In this document: one piece after another, positions 27,101 to 40,209 of the stretch
Layout: every line of letters starts with the position of its first letter
How positions within the stretch are numbered: the stretch's first letter is position 1
From: Calliopsis andreniformis
Taxonomy: Eukaryota; Arthropoda; Insecta; Hymenoptera; Andrenidae
Assembly (NCBI RefSeq): GCF_051401765.1
Contig: NW_027480449.1
Span: 558,001-622,000 of the forward strand
Direction of reading: 5' to 3'
DNA: 64,000 nt
Notes under the pieces: model-generated
Databases searched by the model: none
The model's input: only the letters and a program-made list of their open reading frames with translations
Told to the model about the DNA's origin: nothing
Program-made: the position numbers and the translations under genes

Positions 27101-30100
27101 ACGCTGCTCCAGTCACTGACACTGACACTGCACGTGACACTACTCCTGAAATAGCTGCTGTCACTGACACTTCTCCTGTCACTGCTCCTGACACTGACGC
27201 TGCTGCCGATCCTGAGAATGCTCCTAACACTGCTCCTGACACTGACACAGTTCCTGAGAGTGCTCCAGACACTGGCACTGGTGCTGTTCCTGAGAATGCC
27301 CCCGAATCTGGTCCTCACACTGACTCTGCTCCTGACACTGCTCCTGACACTGACACTGTCACTGCTCCTGACACTAACTCTGCTCCTGACACTGCTACTG
27401 ACACTGACACTGCTCCTGATACTGACACTGACACTGCTCCTCACACTGCTCCTGACACTGCTCCTGACACTGGTCCTGTCACTGACACTGCTCCTCACAC
27501 TGCTCCTGACACCGACACTTGTCCTGACACTGCTCCTGAATCTGACACTGGTCCTGACACTGCTCCTGACACTGACACTGCACCTGAGAATGCTCCTGAC
27601 ACTGACGCTGCACCTGACACTGCTCCTGTCACTGCTCCTGACACTGACACTGCTCCTGACACTGACACTGCTCCAGACACTGCTCCTGACACTGCTCCTG
27701 ACACTAACACTGCTCCTGACACTGCACCTGACACTGACACTGCTGCTGATCCTGACAATGCTCCTGACGCTGCTCCTGACACAGATCCTGACACTGACAC
27801 TGCTCCTGGCACTGACAGTGCTTCTGACACTGCTCCTGACATAGACACTGCTCCTGACACTGCTCCTGATACTGACACTGCTCCTGACACTGCTCCTGAC
27901 ACTGACATTGCTCCTCACACTGCTCCTGGCACTGACACTGCTGCTGACACTGCTCCTAACACAGACACTGCTGCTGATACTGTCAATGCTCCTGACACGG
28001 CTCCTGACACAGACACTGCTCCTGACACTGCTCCCGACACTGACACTGCTCCTGATACTGCTCCTGACACTGGTCCTGACACTGACGCTTGTCCTGACAC
28101 TGCTCCTGAAACTGACACAGGTCCTGACACTGCTCCTGACAGAGACACTGCTCCTCACACTGCTCCTGACTCTGACACTGCACCTGAGAATGCTCCTGAC
28201 ACTGACGCTGCACCCGACACTGCTCCTGACGCTGCACCTGACACTGCTCCTGACACAGGCACTGCTCCCGATACTGCCACTGACACTGCTCCTGACCCTG
28301 CTCCTGACGCTGCTCCTGACACTGACACTGCTCCTGACACTGCTCCTGACACTGACAGTGCTCCTGACACTGCTCCTGACACTGACACTGACACACAACC
28401 TGGCACTGCTCATGACACTGACACTGGTCCTGTCACTGACACTGCTCCTCACACTGCTCCTGACACTGACACTGCTCCTCACACTGCTCCTGACACTGAC
28501 ACTGCACCTGAGAATGCTCCTGACACTGACGCTGCACCTGACACTGCTCCTGTCACTGCTCCTGACACTGACGCTGGCACTGACACAGCTCCAGCCACTG
28601 ACACTGCTCCTGTCGCTGCTCCTGGCACTGACACTGACCACGACACTGCTCCTGTCTCTGACACTGACCCTGACACGGCTCCTGACACTGACCCTGCTCC
28701 TGACACTGCTCCTGAAACTGCTCCAGACACTGACACAGCTCCTAACACTGCTCCTGACGCTGACACTACCCCTGACACTGTTCCTAACATTGCAGCTGTC
28801 ACTGACACTGCTCCTGACACTGGCACTGGACCTGACACTGCTCCTGACACTGACACTGCTCCTGCCACTGTTCCTGACACTGCTGCTCACAAAGACACTG
28901 CTCCTGACACTGACACTGCTCCTGACACTGCTCCTCACACTGCTCCTGATACTGACACTGGCACTGCTACTGACCATGCTCCTGACACTGACACTGCTGC
29001 TGATCCTGACAATGCTCCTGACACTGCTCCAGTCACTGACACTGACACTGCACCTGACACTACTCCTGAAATAGCTGCTGTCACTGACACTTCTCCTGTC
29101 ACTGCTCCTGACACTGACACTGCTCCTGACACTGACACTGCTCCAGACACTGCTCCTGACAGAGGCACTGCTCCTGATACTGCCACTGACCCTGACACTG
29201 CTCCTGACACTGACACTGCTGCTGATACTGACAATGCTCCTGACACTGCTCCTGACACAGCTCCTGACACTGACACTGCTCCTGGCACTGACAGTGCTCC
29301 TGACACTGCTCCTGACATAGACACTGCTCCTGACACTGCTCGTGACACTGACACTGCTCCTGACACTGCTCCTGACACTGACAGTGCTCCTGACACTGCT
29401 CCTGACACTGACGCTGCACCTGACACTGCTCCTGTCACTGCTCCTGACACTGACACTGACACTGCTCCTGACACTGACACTGCTCCTGACACTGACACTG
29501 CTCCAGACACTGCTCATGACACTGCTCCTGACACTGACACTGCTCCTGACAATGCTCCTGACACTGACACTGCTGCTGATCCTGACAATGCTCCTGACAC
29601 AGCTCCAGTCACTGACACTGACACTGCACCTGACACTACTCCTGAAATAGCTGCTGTCACTGACACTTCTCCTGTCACTGCTCCTGACACTCACGGTGCT
29701 GCTGATCCTGAGAATGCTCCTGACACTGCTCCTCACACTGCTCCTGACTCTGACACTGCACCTGAGAATGCTCCTGACACTGACGCTGCACCCGACACTG
29801 CTCCTGACGCTGCACCTGACTCAGACACTGCTCCTGACACTGCTCCTGATACTGACACTGGCACTGACACTGACCATGCTCCTGACACTGACACTGCTGG
29901 TGATCCTGACAATGCTCCTGACGCTGCTACTGACACTGACGCTGCTGCCGATCCTGAGAATGCTCCTGACACTGCTGCTGACACTGGCACTGCTGCTGTT
30001 CCTGAGAATGCCCCTGAATCTGCTCCTCACACTGACACTGCTCCTGACACTGCTCCTGACACTGATACTGCTCCTAACACTGCTCCTGAAACTGACACTA

Positions 30101-32100
30101 CCGCTGACACTGTTCCTAACATTGCAGCTGACACTGACACTGCTCCTGACACTGGCACTGTACCTGACACTGCTCCTGACACTGACACTGCTCCTGCCAC
30201 TGTTCCTGACACTGCTGCTCACAAAGACACTGCTCCTGACACTGACACTGCTCCTCACACTGCTCCTGATACTGACACTGGCACTGCTACTGGCCATGCT
30301 CCTGACACTGACACTGCTGCTGATCCTGACAATGCTCCTGACGCTGCTCCAGTCACTGACACTGACACTGCACCTGACACTACTCCTGAAATGGATGCTG
30401 TCACTGACACTTCTCCTGTCACTGCTACTGACACTGACGCTGCTGCCGATCCTGAGAATGCTCCTGACACTGCTCCTGACACTGGCACAGCTCCTGAGAG
30501 TGCTCCTGACACTGGCACTGCTGCCGTTCCTGAGAATGCCCCTGAATCTGGTCCGCACACTGACTCTGCTCCTGACACTGCTCCTGACACTGACACTGTC
30601 ACTGCTCCTGACACTGACTCTGCTCCTGACACTGCTACTGACACTGACACTGCTCCTGATACTTACACTGACACTGCTCCTCACACTGCTCCTGACACTG
30701 CTCCTGACACTGACCCTGTTCCAGACACTACTCCTGAAACTGCTCCAGGCACTGACACTGCTCCAGCCACTGACACTGCTCCTGACACTGCTCCTGTCAC
30801 TGACACTGCTCCTGTCACTGACACTGCTCGCCACACTGCTCCTAACACTGACACTGCTCCTGTCACTGCTCCTGACACAGGCACTGCTGGTGATTATGGC
30901 AATGCTCCCTACACAGCTCCTGACATTGGCACTGGTCCTGACTCTGCTCCTGACACTGACACTGCCACTGACACTGCCCCTGACCCTGCTCCTGACACTG
31001 CTCCTGGCACTAACACTGCCCCTGACACTGCTCCTGACGCTGCACCTGACACTGCCACTTGTCCTGACAGTGCTCCTGAAACTGACACTGGTCCTGACAC
31101 TGCTCCTGACACTGAAACTGCTCGTCACACTGCTCCTGACACTGACACTGCTCGTCACACTGCTCCTGACACTGACACTGCACCTGAGAATGCTCCTGAC
31201 ACTCACGCTGCACCTGACACTACTCCTGACACTGCACCTGACACTGCTCCTGACACAGACACTGCTCCTGATACTGGCACTGACAGTGCTCCTGACACTG
31301 ACACTGGTCCAGTCACTGACACTGCTCCTCACACTGCTCCTGACACCGACACTTGTCCTGACACTGCTCCTGAACCTGACACTGGTCCTGACACAGCTCC
31401 TGACACTGACACTGACACTGACACTGCTCCTGACTCTGACACTGCGCCTGAGAATGCTCCTGACACTGCTCCTGACACTGACACTGCTCCAGACACTGCT
31501 CCTGACACTGACAGTGCTGCTGACACTGCTCCTGATACTGACACTGACACACCTCCTGGCACTGCTCCTGACACTGACGGTGCTGCTGATCCTGAGAATG
31601 CTCCTGACACTGCTCCTGACACTGACACTGCTCCTGCAACTGTTCCTGACACTGCTGCTCACAAAGACACTACTCCTGACACTGACACTGCTCCTCACAC
31701 TGCTCCTGATACTGACACTGGCACTGCTACTGGCCATGCTCCTGACACTGACACTGCTGCTGATCCTGACAATGCTCCTGACGCTGCTCCAGTCACTGAC
31801 ATTGACACTGCACGTGACACTACTCCTGAAATAGCTGCTGTCACTGATACTTCTCCTGTCACTGCTCCTGACACTGACACAGCTCCTGAGAGTGCTCCAG
31901 ACCCTGGCACTGCTGCTGTTCCTGAGAATGCCCCTGAATCTGGTCCTCACACTGACTCTGCTCCTGACACTGCTCCTGACACTGACACTGTCACAGCTCC
32001 TGTCACTAACTCTGCTCCTGACACTGCTACTGACACTGACACTGCTCCTGATACTGACACTGACACTGCTCCTCACACTGCTCCTGACACTGCTCCTGAC
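24116..32100. repeat. Mosaic array with ~1.8-kb recurring blocks
   Basis: A recognisable block recurs at about 24249-24730, 26049-26530 and 27915-28396 (spacings 1,800 and 1,866) and is also related to 16418-16881 and 19260-19690. Another recurs at about 24975-25200 and 28479-28880, and is related to 16964-17350 and 19731-20132. Between them lie shorter shuffled segments. The stretch has no sequence outside the two-word array. The APDT frame stays open across all of it. Confidence 0.65.
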
Positions 32101-32633
32101 ACTGACACTGACACTGCTCCTGACACTGACACTGCTCCAGACACTGCTCATGAGACTGCTCCTGACACTGACATTGCTCCTGACAATGCTCCTGACACTG
32201 ACACTGCTGCTGATCCTGACAATGCTCCTGACACTGCTCCTGACACTGACACTGCTCCTCCCACTGTTCCTGACACTGCTGCTCACACTGAACTGCTCCT
32301 GACACTGACACAGCTCCTGACACTAACTCTGCTCCTGACACTGCTACTGACACTGACACTGCTTCTGATACTGACACTGACACTGCTCCTCACACTGCTC
32401 CTGACACTGCTCCTGACACTGACCCTGTTCCTGAAACTACTCCTGAAACTGCTCCAGACAATGACACTGCTCCAGCCACTGACACTGCTCCTGACACTGC
32501 TCCTGTCACTGACACTGCTCCTGTCACTGACACTGCTCGTCACACTGCTCCTAACACTGACACTGCTGCTGTCACTGCTCCTGACACAGGCACTGCTGGT
32601 TATCCTGGCAATGCTCACTACACAGCTCCTGAC
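32101..32633. repeat. 533-bp tandem duplication, copy 1
   Basis: The landmark gctccagacactgctcatg occurs at 32134 and again at 32667, exactly 533 bp apart. Inside the unit a single base is missing from gacactgctcct (cacactgaactgctcc, 32287-32292). That loss explains why the unit length is not a multiple of 3 or 6. Confidence 0.9.
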
Positions 32634-32826
32634 ACTGACACTGACACTGCTCCTGACACTGACACTGCTCCAGACACTGCTCATGAGACTGCTCCTGACA
32701 CTGACATTGCTCCTGACAATGCTCCTGACACTGACACTGCTGCTGATCCTGACAATGCTCCTGACACTGCTCCTGACACTGACACTGCTCCTCCCACTGT
32801 TCCTGACACTGCTGCTCACACTGAAC
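32287..32826 (+). other. Duplicated -1 indel pair
   Basis: The form cactgaactgctcc, missing one base of cactgacactgctcc, occurs at 32287-32292 and at 32820-32826, once in each 533-bp copy. Together they shift the APDT phase by two. Confidence 0.85.
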
Positions 32827-33166
32827 TGCTCCTGACACTGACACAGCTCCTGACACTAACTCTGCTCCTGACACTGCTACTGACACTGACACTGCTTCTG
32901 ATACTGACACTGACACTGCTCCTCACACTGCTCCTGACACTGCTCCTGACACTGACCCTGTTCCTGAAACTACTCCTGAAACTGCTCCAGACAATGACAC
33001 TGCTCCAGCCACTGACACTGCTCCTGACACTGCTCCTGTCACTGACACTGCTCCTGTCACTGACACTGCTCGTCACACTGCTCCTAACACTGACACTGCT
33101 GCTGTCACTGCTCCTGACACAGGCACTGCTGGTTATCCTGGCAATGCTCACTACACAGCTCCTGAC
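32634..33166. repeat. 533-bp tandem duplication, copy 2
   Basis: This is the second 533-bp copy, with the same missing base (32820-32826). Apart from the edges I saw no differences from copy 1, so it is very recent or an assembly duplication. At about 33166 it departs from copy 1 (gacattggc instead of gacactgac). Confidence 0.9.
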
Positions 33167-33837
33167 ATTGGCACTGGTCCTGACTCTGCTCCTGACACTG
33201 ACACTGACACTGACACTGCCCCTGACCCTGCTCCTGACACTGCTCGTCTCACGGACACTGCCCCTGACACTGCTCCTGACGCTGCACCTGACACTGACAC
33301 TTGTCCTGACACTGCTCCTGAAACTGACACTGGTCCTGACACTGCTCCTGACACTGACACTGCTCGTCACACTGCTCCTAACACTGACACTGCTCGTCAC
33401 ACTGCTCCTGACACTGTCACTGCACCTGAGAATGCTCCTGACACTCACGCTGCACATGACTCTGCTCCTGACACTGCACCTGACACTGACAGTGCTCCTG
33501 ACACTGCTCCTGACACTGACACTGACACTGCTCCTGACACTGACACTGCTCCAGACACTGCTCATGAGACTGCTCCTGACACTGACATTGCTCCTGACAA
33601 TGCTCCTGACACTGACACTGCTGCTGATCCTGACAATGCTCCTGACACTGCTCCTGACACTGACACTGCTCCTCCCACTGTTCCTGACACTGCTGCTCAC
33701 ACTGACACTGCTCCTGACACTGACACAGCTCCTGAGAGTGCTCCTGAGACTGGCACTGCTGCTGTTCCTGAGAATGCCCCTGAATCTGGTCCTCACACTG
33801 ACTCTGCTCCTGACACTGCTCCTGGCACTGACACTGT

Positions 33838-36800
33838 CACTGCTCCTGACACTGACTCTGCTCCTGACACTGCTACTGACACTGACACTGCTCCTGATAC
33901 TGACACTGACACTGCTCCTCACACTGCTCCTGACACTGCTCCTGACACTGACCCTGTTCCTGACACTACCCCTGAAACTGCTCCAGACACTGACACTGCT
34001 CCAGCCACTGACACTGCTCTTGACACTGCTACTGTCACTGACACTGCTCCTGTCACTGCTCCTGACACAGGCACTGCTGGTGATCCTGGCAATGCTCCCT
34101 ACACAGCTCCTGACATTGGCACTGCTCCTGACACTGCTCCTGACACTGACAGTGCTCCTGACACTGCTCCTGACACTGACACTGACACTGCTCCTGACAC
34201 TGACACTGCTCCAGACACTGCTCATGAGACTGCTCCTGACACTGACATTGCTCCTGACAATGCTCCTGACACTGACACTGCTGCTGATCCTGACAATGCT
34301 CCTGACACTGCTCCTGACACTGACACTGCTCCTCCCACTGTTCCTGACACTGCTGCTCACACTGACACTGCTCCTGACACTGACACAGCTCCTGAGAGTG
34401 CTCCTGACACTGGCACTGCTGCTGTTCCTGAGAATGCCCCTGAATCTGGTCCTCACACTGACTCTGCTCCTGACACTGCTCCTGGCACTGACACTGTCAC
34501 TGCTCCTGACACTGACTCTGCTCCTGACACTGCTACTGACACTGACACTGCTCCTGATACTGACACTGACACTGCTCCTCACACTGCTCCTGACACTGCT
34601 CCTGACACTGACCCTGTTCCTGACACTACCCCTGAAACTGCTCCAGACACTGACACTGCTCCAGCCACTGACACTGCTCTTGACACTGCTACTGTCACTG
34701 ACACTGCTCCTGTCACTGCTCCAGACACAGGCACTGCTGGTGATCCTGGCAATGCTCCCAACACAGCTCCTGACATTGGCACTGGTCCTGACTCTGCTCC
34801 TGACACTGACACTGCCACTGACACTGCCCTTGACCCTGCTCCTGACACTGCTCCTGGCACTAACACTGCCCCTGACACTGCTCCTGACGCTGCACCTGAC
34901 ACTGACACTTGTCCTGACAGTGCTCCTGAAACTGACACTGGTCCTGACACTGCTCCTGACACTGACACTGCTCGTCACACTGCTCCTGACACTGACACTG
35001 CTCGTCACACTGCTCCTGACACTGACACTGCACCTGAGAATGCTCCTGACACTCACGCTGCACCTGACACTACTCCTGACACTGCACCTGACACTGCTCC
35101 TGACACAGACACTGCTCCTGATACTGGCACTGACAGTGCTCCTGACACTGACACTGGTCCAGTCACTGACACTGCTCCTCACACTGCTCCTGACACCGAC
35201 ACTTGTCCTGACACTGCTCCTGAACCTGACACTGGTCCTGACACAGCTCCTGACACTGACACTGCTCCTCACACTGCTCCTGACACTGACTCTGCACCTG
35301 AGAATGCTCCTGACACTGACGCTGCACCTGACACTGCTCCTGTCACTGCTCCTGACACTGACAAGGGCACTGCTCCTGACACTGACACTGCGCCTGACAC
35401 TGACACTGCTCCAGACACTGCTCCTGACACTGCTCCTGACACTGACACTGCTCCTGACACTGCTCCTGACACTGACACTGCTGCTGATCCTGACAATGCT
35501 CCTGACACTGCTCCTGACACAGCTCCTGACACTGACACTGCGCCTGGCACTGACAGTGCTCCTGACACTGCTCCTGACATAGACACTGCTCCTGACACTG
35601 CTCCTGACACTGACACTGCTCCAGGCACTGCTCCTGACACTGACACTGCTCCTCACACTGCTCCTGGCACTGACACTGCTGCTAACACTGCTCCTAACAC
35701 AGACACTGCTGCTGATACTGACAATGCTCCTGACACGGCTCCTGACACAGACACTGCTCCTGACACTGCTCCGGACACTGACACTGCTCCTGATACTGCT
35801 CCTGACACTGGTCCTGACGCTGACGCTTGTCCTGACACTGCTCCTGAAACTGACACAGGTCCTGACACTGCTCCTGACACAGACACTGCTCCTCACACTG
35901 CTCCTGACTATGACACTGCGCCTGAGAATGCTCCTGGCACTGACGCTGCACCCGACACTGCTCCTGACGCTGCACCTGACACTGCTCCTGACACAGGCAC
36001 TGCTCCTGTTACTGCCACTGACACTGACACTGCTCCTGACACAGCTTCTGACACTGACACTGCTCCTGACACTGCTCCTGACACTGCTCCTGATACTGAC
36101 ACTGGCACTGCCACTGTCCATGCTCCTGACACTGACACTGCTCGTGATCCTGACAATGCTCCTGACACAGCTCCAGTCACTGACACTGACACTGCACCTG
36201 ACACTACTCCTGAAATAGCTGCTGTCACTGACACTTCTCCTGTCACTGCTCCTGACACTGACGGTGCTGCTGATCCTGAGAATGCTCCTGACACTGCTCC
36301 TGACACTGACACTGTTCCTGACACTGCTGCTGACACTGGCGCTGCTGCTGTTCCTGAGAATACCCCTGAATCTGCTCCTCACACTGGCACTGCTACTGAC
36401 CATGCTCCTAACACTGCCACTGCTGCTGATCCTGACAATGTTCCTGACACTGCTCCTGACACTGCTCCTGACACTGACACTGGCACTGACACAGCTCCAG
36501 ACACTGACACTGCTCCTGTCGCTGCTCCTGACGCTGCACCTGACACTGACACTTGTCCTGACACTGCTCCTGAAACTGACACTGGTCCTGACACTGCTCC
36601 TGACACTGACACTGCTCGTCACACTGCTCCTAACACTGACACTGCTCGTCACACTGCTCCTGACACTGTCACTGCACCTGAGAATGCTCCTGACACTCAA
36701 GCTGCACCTGACTCTGCTCCTGACACTGCACCTGACACTGACAGTGCTCCTGACACTGCTCCTGACACTGACACTGACACTGCTCCTGACACTGACACTG

Positions 36801-36957
36801 CTCCAGACACTGCTCATGAGACTGCTCCTGACACTGACATTGCTCCTGACAATGCTCCTGACACTGACACTGCTGCTGATCCTGACAATGCTCCTGACAC
36901 TGCTCCTGACACTGACATTGCTCCTCCCACTGTTCCTGACACTGCTGCTCACACTAA
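33838..36957. repeat. 3.1-kb higher-order repeat R, copy 1
   Basis: Lines from 33841 onward match lines from 36961 onward at a constant offset of 3,120 bp (for example 34381 with 37501 and 35581 with 38701). Differences seen include aac/tac (34759/37879), aca/ata (35104/38224), ccg/ccc near 35770/38890 and tat/tct near 35908/39028. It includes one gaaatag cassette (36218) and one gacatag marker (35582). Confidence 0.88.
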
Positions 36958-39900
36958 CACTGCTCCTGACACTGACTCTGCTCCTGACACTGCTACTGAC
37001 ACTGACACTGCTCCTGATACTGACACTGACACTGCTCCTCACACTGCTCCTGACACTGCTCCTGACACTGACCCTGTTCCTGACACTACCCCTGAAACTG
37101 CTCCAGACACTGACACTGCTCCAGCCACTGACACTGCTCTTGACACTGCTACTGTCACTGACACTGCTCCTGTCACTGCTCCTGACACAGGCACTGCTGG
37201 TGATCCTGGCAATGCTCCCTACACAGCTCCTGACATTGGCACTGCTCCTGACACTGCTCCTGACACTGACAGTGCTCCTGACACTGCTCCTGACACTGAC
37301 ACTGACACTGCTTCTGACACTGACACTGCTCCAGACACTGCTCATGAGACTGCTCCTGACACTGACATTGCTCCTGACAATGCTCCTGACACTGACACTG
37401 CTGCTGATCCTGGCAATGCTCCTGACACTGCTCCTGACACTGACACTGCTCCTCCCACTGTTCCTGACACTGCTGCTCACACTGACACTGCTCCTGACAC
37501 TGACACAGCTCCTGAGAGTGCTCCTGACACTGGCACTGCTGCTGTTCCTGAGAATGCCCCTGAATCTGGTCCTCACACTGACTCTGCTCCTGACACTGCT
37601 CCTGGCACTGACACTGTCACTGCTCCTGACACTGACTCTGCTCCTGACACTGCTACTGACACTGACACTGCTCCTGATACTGACACTGACACTGCTCCTC
37701 ACACTGCTCCTGACACTGCTCCTGACACTGACCCTGTTCCTGACACTACCCCTGAAACTGCTCCAGACACTGACACTGCTCCAGCCACTGACACTGCTCT
37801 TGACACTGCTACTGTCACTGACACTGCTCCTGTCACTGCTCCAGACACAGGCACTGCTGGTGATCCTGGCAATGCTCCCTACACAGCTCCTGACATTGGC
37901 ACTGGTCCTGACTCTGCTCCTGACACTGACACTGCCACTGACACTGCCCTTGACCCTGCTCCTGACACTGCTCCTGGCACTAACACTGCCCCTGACACTG
38001 CTCCTGACGCTGCACCTGACACTGACACTTGTCCTGACAGTGCTCCTGAAACTGACACTGGTCCTGACACTGCTCCTGACACTGACACTGCTCGTCACAC
38101 TGCTCCTGACACTGACACTGCTCGTCACACTGCTCCTGACACTGACACTGCACCTGAGAATGCTCCTGACACTCACGCTGCACCTGACACTACTCCTGAC
38201 ACTGCACCTGACACTGCTCCTGACATAGACACTGCTCCTGATACTGGCACTGACAGTGCTCCTGACACTGACACTGGTCCAGTCACTGACACTGCTCCTC
38301 ACACTGCTCCTGACACCGACACTTGTCCTGACACTGCTCCTGATTCTGACACTGGTCCTGACACAGCTCCTGACACTGACACTGCTCCTCACACTGCTCC
38401 TGACACTGACTCTGCACCTGAGAATGCTCCTGACACTGACGCTGCACCTGACACTGCTCCTGTCACTGCTCCTGACACTGACAAGGGCACTGCTCCTGAC
38501 ACTGACACTGCGCCTGACACTGACACTGCTCCAGACACTGCTCCTGACACTGCTCCTGACACTGACACTGCTCCTGACACTGCTCCTGACACTGACACTG
38601 CTGCTGATCCTGACAATGCTCCTGACACTGCTCCTGACACAGCTCCTGACACTGACACTGCGCCTGGCACTGACAGTGCTCCTGACACTGCTCCTGACAT
38701 AGACACTGCTCCTGACACTGCTCCTGACACTGACACTGCTCCAGGCACTGCTCCTGACACTGACACTGCTCCTCACACTGCTCCTGGCACTGACACTGCT
38801 GCTAACACTGCTCCTAACACAGACACTGCTGCTGATACTGACAATGCTCCTGACACGGCTCCTGACACAGACACTGCTCCTGACACTGCTCCCGACACTG
38901 ACACTGCTCCTGATACTGCTCCTGACACTGGTCCTGACGCTGACGCTTGTCCTGACACTGCTCCTGAAACTGACACAGGTCCTGACACTGCTCCTGACAC
39001 AGACACTGCTCCTCACACTGCTCCTGACTCTGACACTGCGCCTGAGAATGCTCCTGGCACTGACGCTGCACCCGACACTGCTCCTGACGCTGCACCTGAC
39101 ACTGCTCCTGACACAGGCACTGCTCCTGTTACTGCCACTGACACTGACACTGCTCCTGACACAGCTTCTGACACTGACACTGCTCCTGACACTGCTCCTG
39201 ACACTGCTCCTGATACTGACACTGGCACTGCCACTGTCCATGCTCCTGACACTGACACTGCTCGTGATCCTGACAATGCTCCTGACACAGCTCCAGTCAC
39301 TGACACTGACACTGCACCTGACACTACTCCTGAAATAGCTGCTGTCACTGACACTTCTCCTGTCACTGCTCCTGACACTGACGGTGCTGCTGATCCTGAG
39401 AATGCTCCTGACACTGCTCCTGACACTGACACTGCTCCTGACACTGCTGCTGACACTGGCGCTGCTGCTGTTCCTGAGAATACCCCTGAATCTGCTCCTC
39501 ACACTGGTACTGCTACTGACCATGCTCCTAACACTGCCACTGCTGCTGATCCTGACAATGTTCCTGACACTGCTCCTGACACTGCTCCTGACACTGACAC
39601 TGGCACTGACACAGCTCCAGACACTGACACTGCTCCTGTCGCTGCTCCTGACGCTGCACCTGACACTGACACTTGTCCTGACACTGCTCCTGAAACTGAC
39701 ACTGGTCCTGACACTGCTCCTGACACTGACACTGCTCGTCACACTGCTCCTAACACTGACACTGCTCGTCACACTGCTCCTGACACTGTCACTGCACCTG
39801 AGAATGCTCCTGACACTCAAGCTGCACCTGACTCTGCTAGTGACACTGCACCTGACACTGACAGTGCTCCTGACACTGCTCCTGACACTGACACTGACAC

Positions 39901-40209
39901 TGCTCCTGACACTGACACTGCTCCAGACACTGCTCATGAGACTGCTCCTGACACTGACATTGCTCCTGACAATGCTCCTGACACTGACACTGCTGCTGAT
40001 CCTGACAATGCTCCTGACACTGCTCCTGACACTGACACTGCTCCTCCCACTGTTCCTGACACTGCTGCTCACACTAACACTGCTCCTGACACTGACACAG
40101 CTCCTGAGAGTGCTCCTGACACTGGCACTGCTGCTGTTCCTGAGAATGCCCCTGAATCTGGTCCTCACACTGACTCTGCTCCTGACACTGCTCCTGGCAC
40201 TGACACTGT
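36958..40209. repeat. 3.1-kb higher-order repeat R, copy 2
   Basis: This copy follows copy 1 at offset 3,120 and is followed by copy 3 at offset 3,252. The difference is about 132 bp present between 40080 and 40209 (tgacacagctcctgagagtg and flanks) that is missing at the matching junction near 36957. It gained a second gacatag marker (38228) by a single aca to ata change. Confidence 0.85.

Larger units (their letters stand above)
17440..32292 (+). other. APDT open frame, segment 3
   Basis: The frame is open from the 17433 indel to the 1-bp loss at 32287, with one more LLLT insert between 20884 and 21057. It then runs in the LLLT frame to a TGA at 32833. Rare residues are confined to recurring variants (Lys in Ala-Ala-His-Lys-Asp, Cys in Thr-Cys-Pro). 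No start codon, signal peptide, splice signal or domain was found. Confidence 0.55.
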
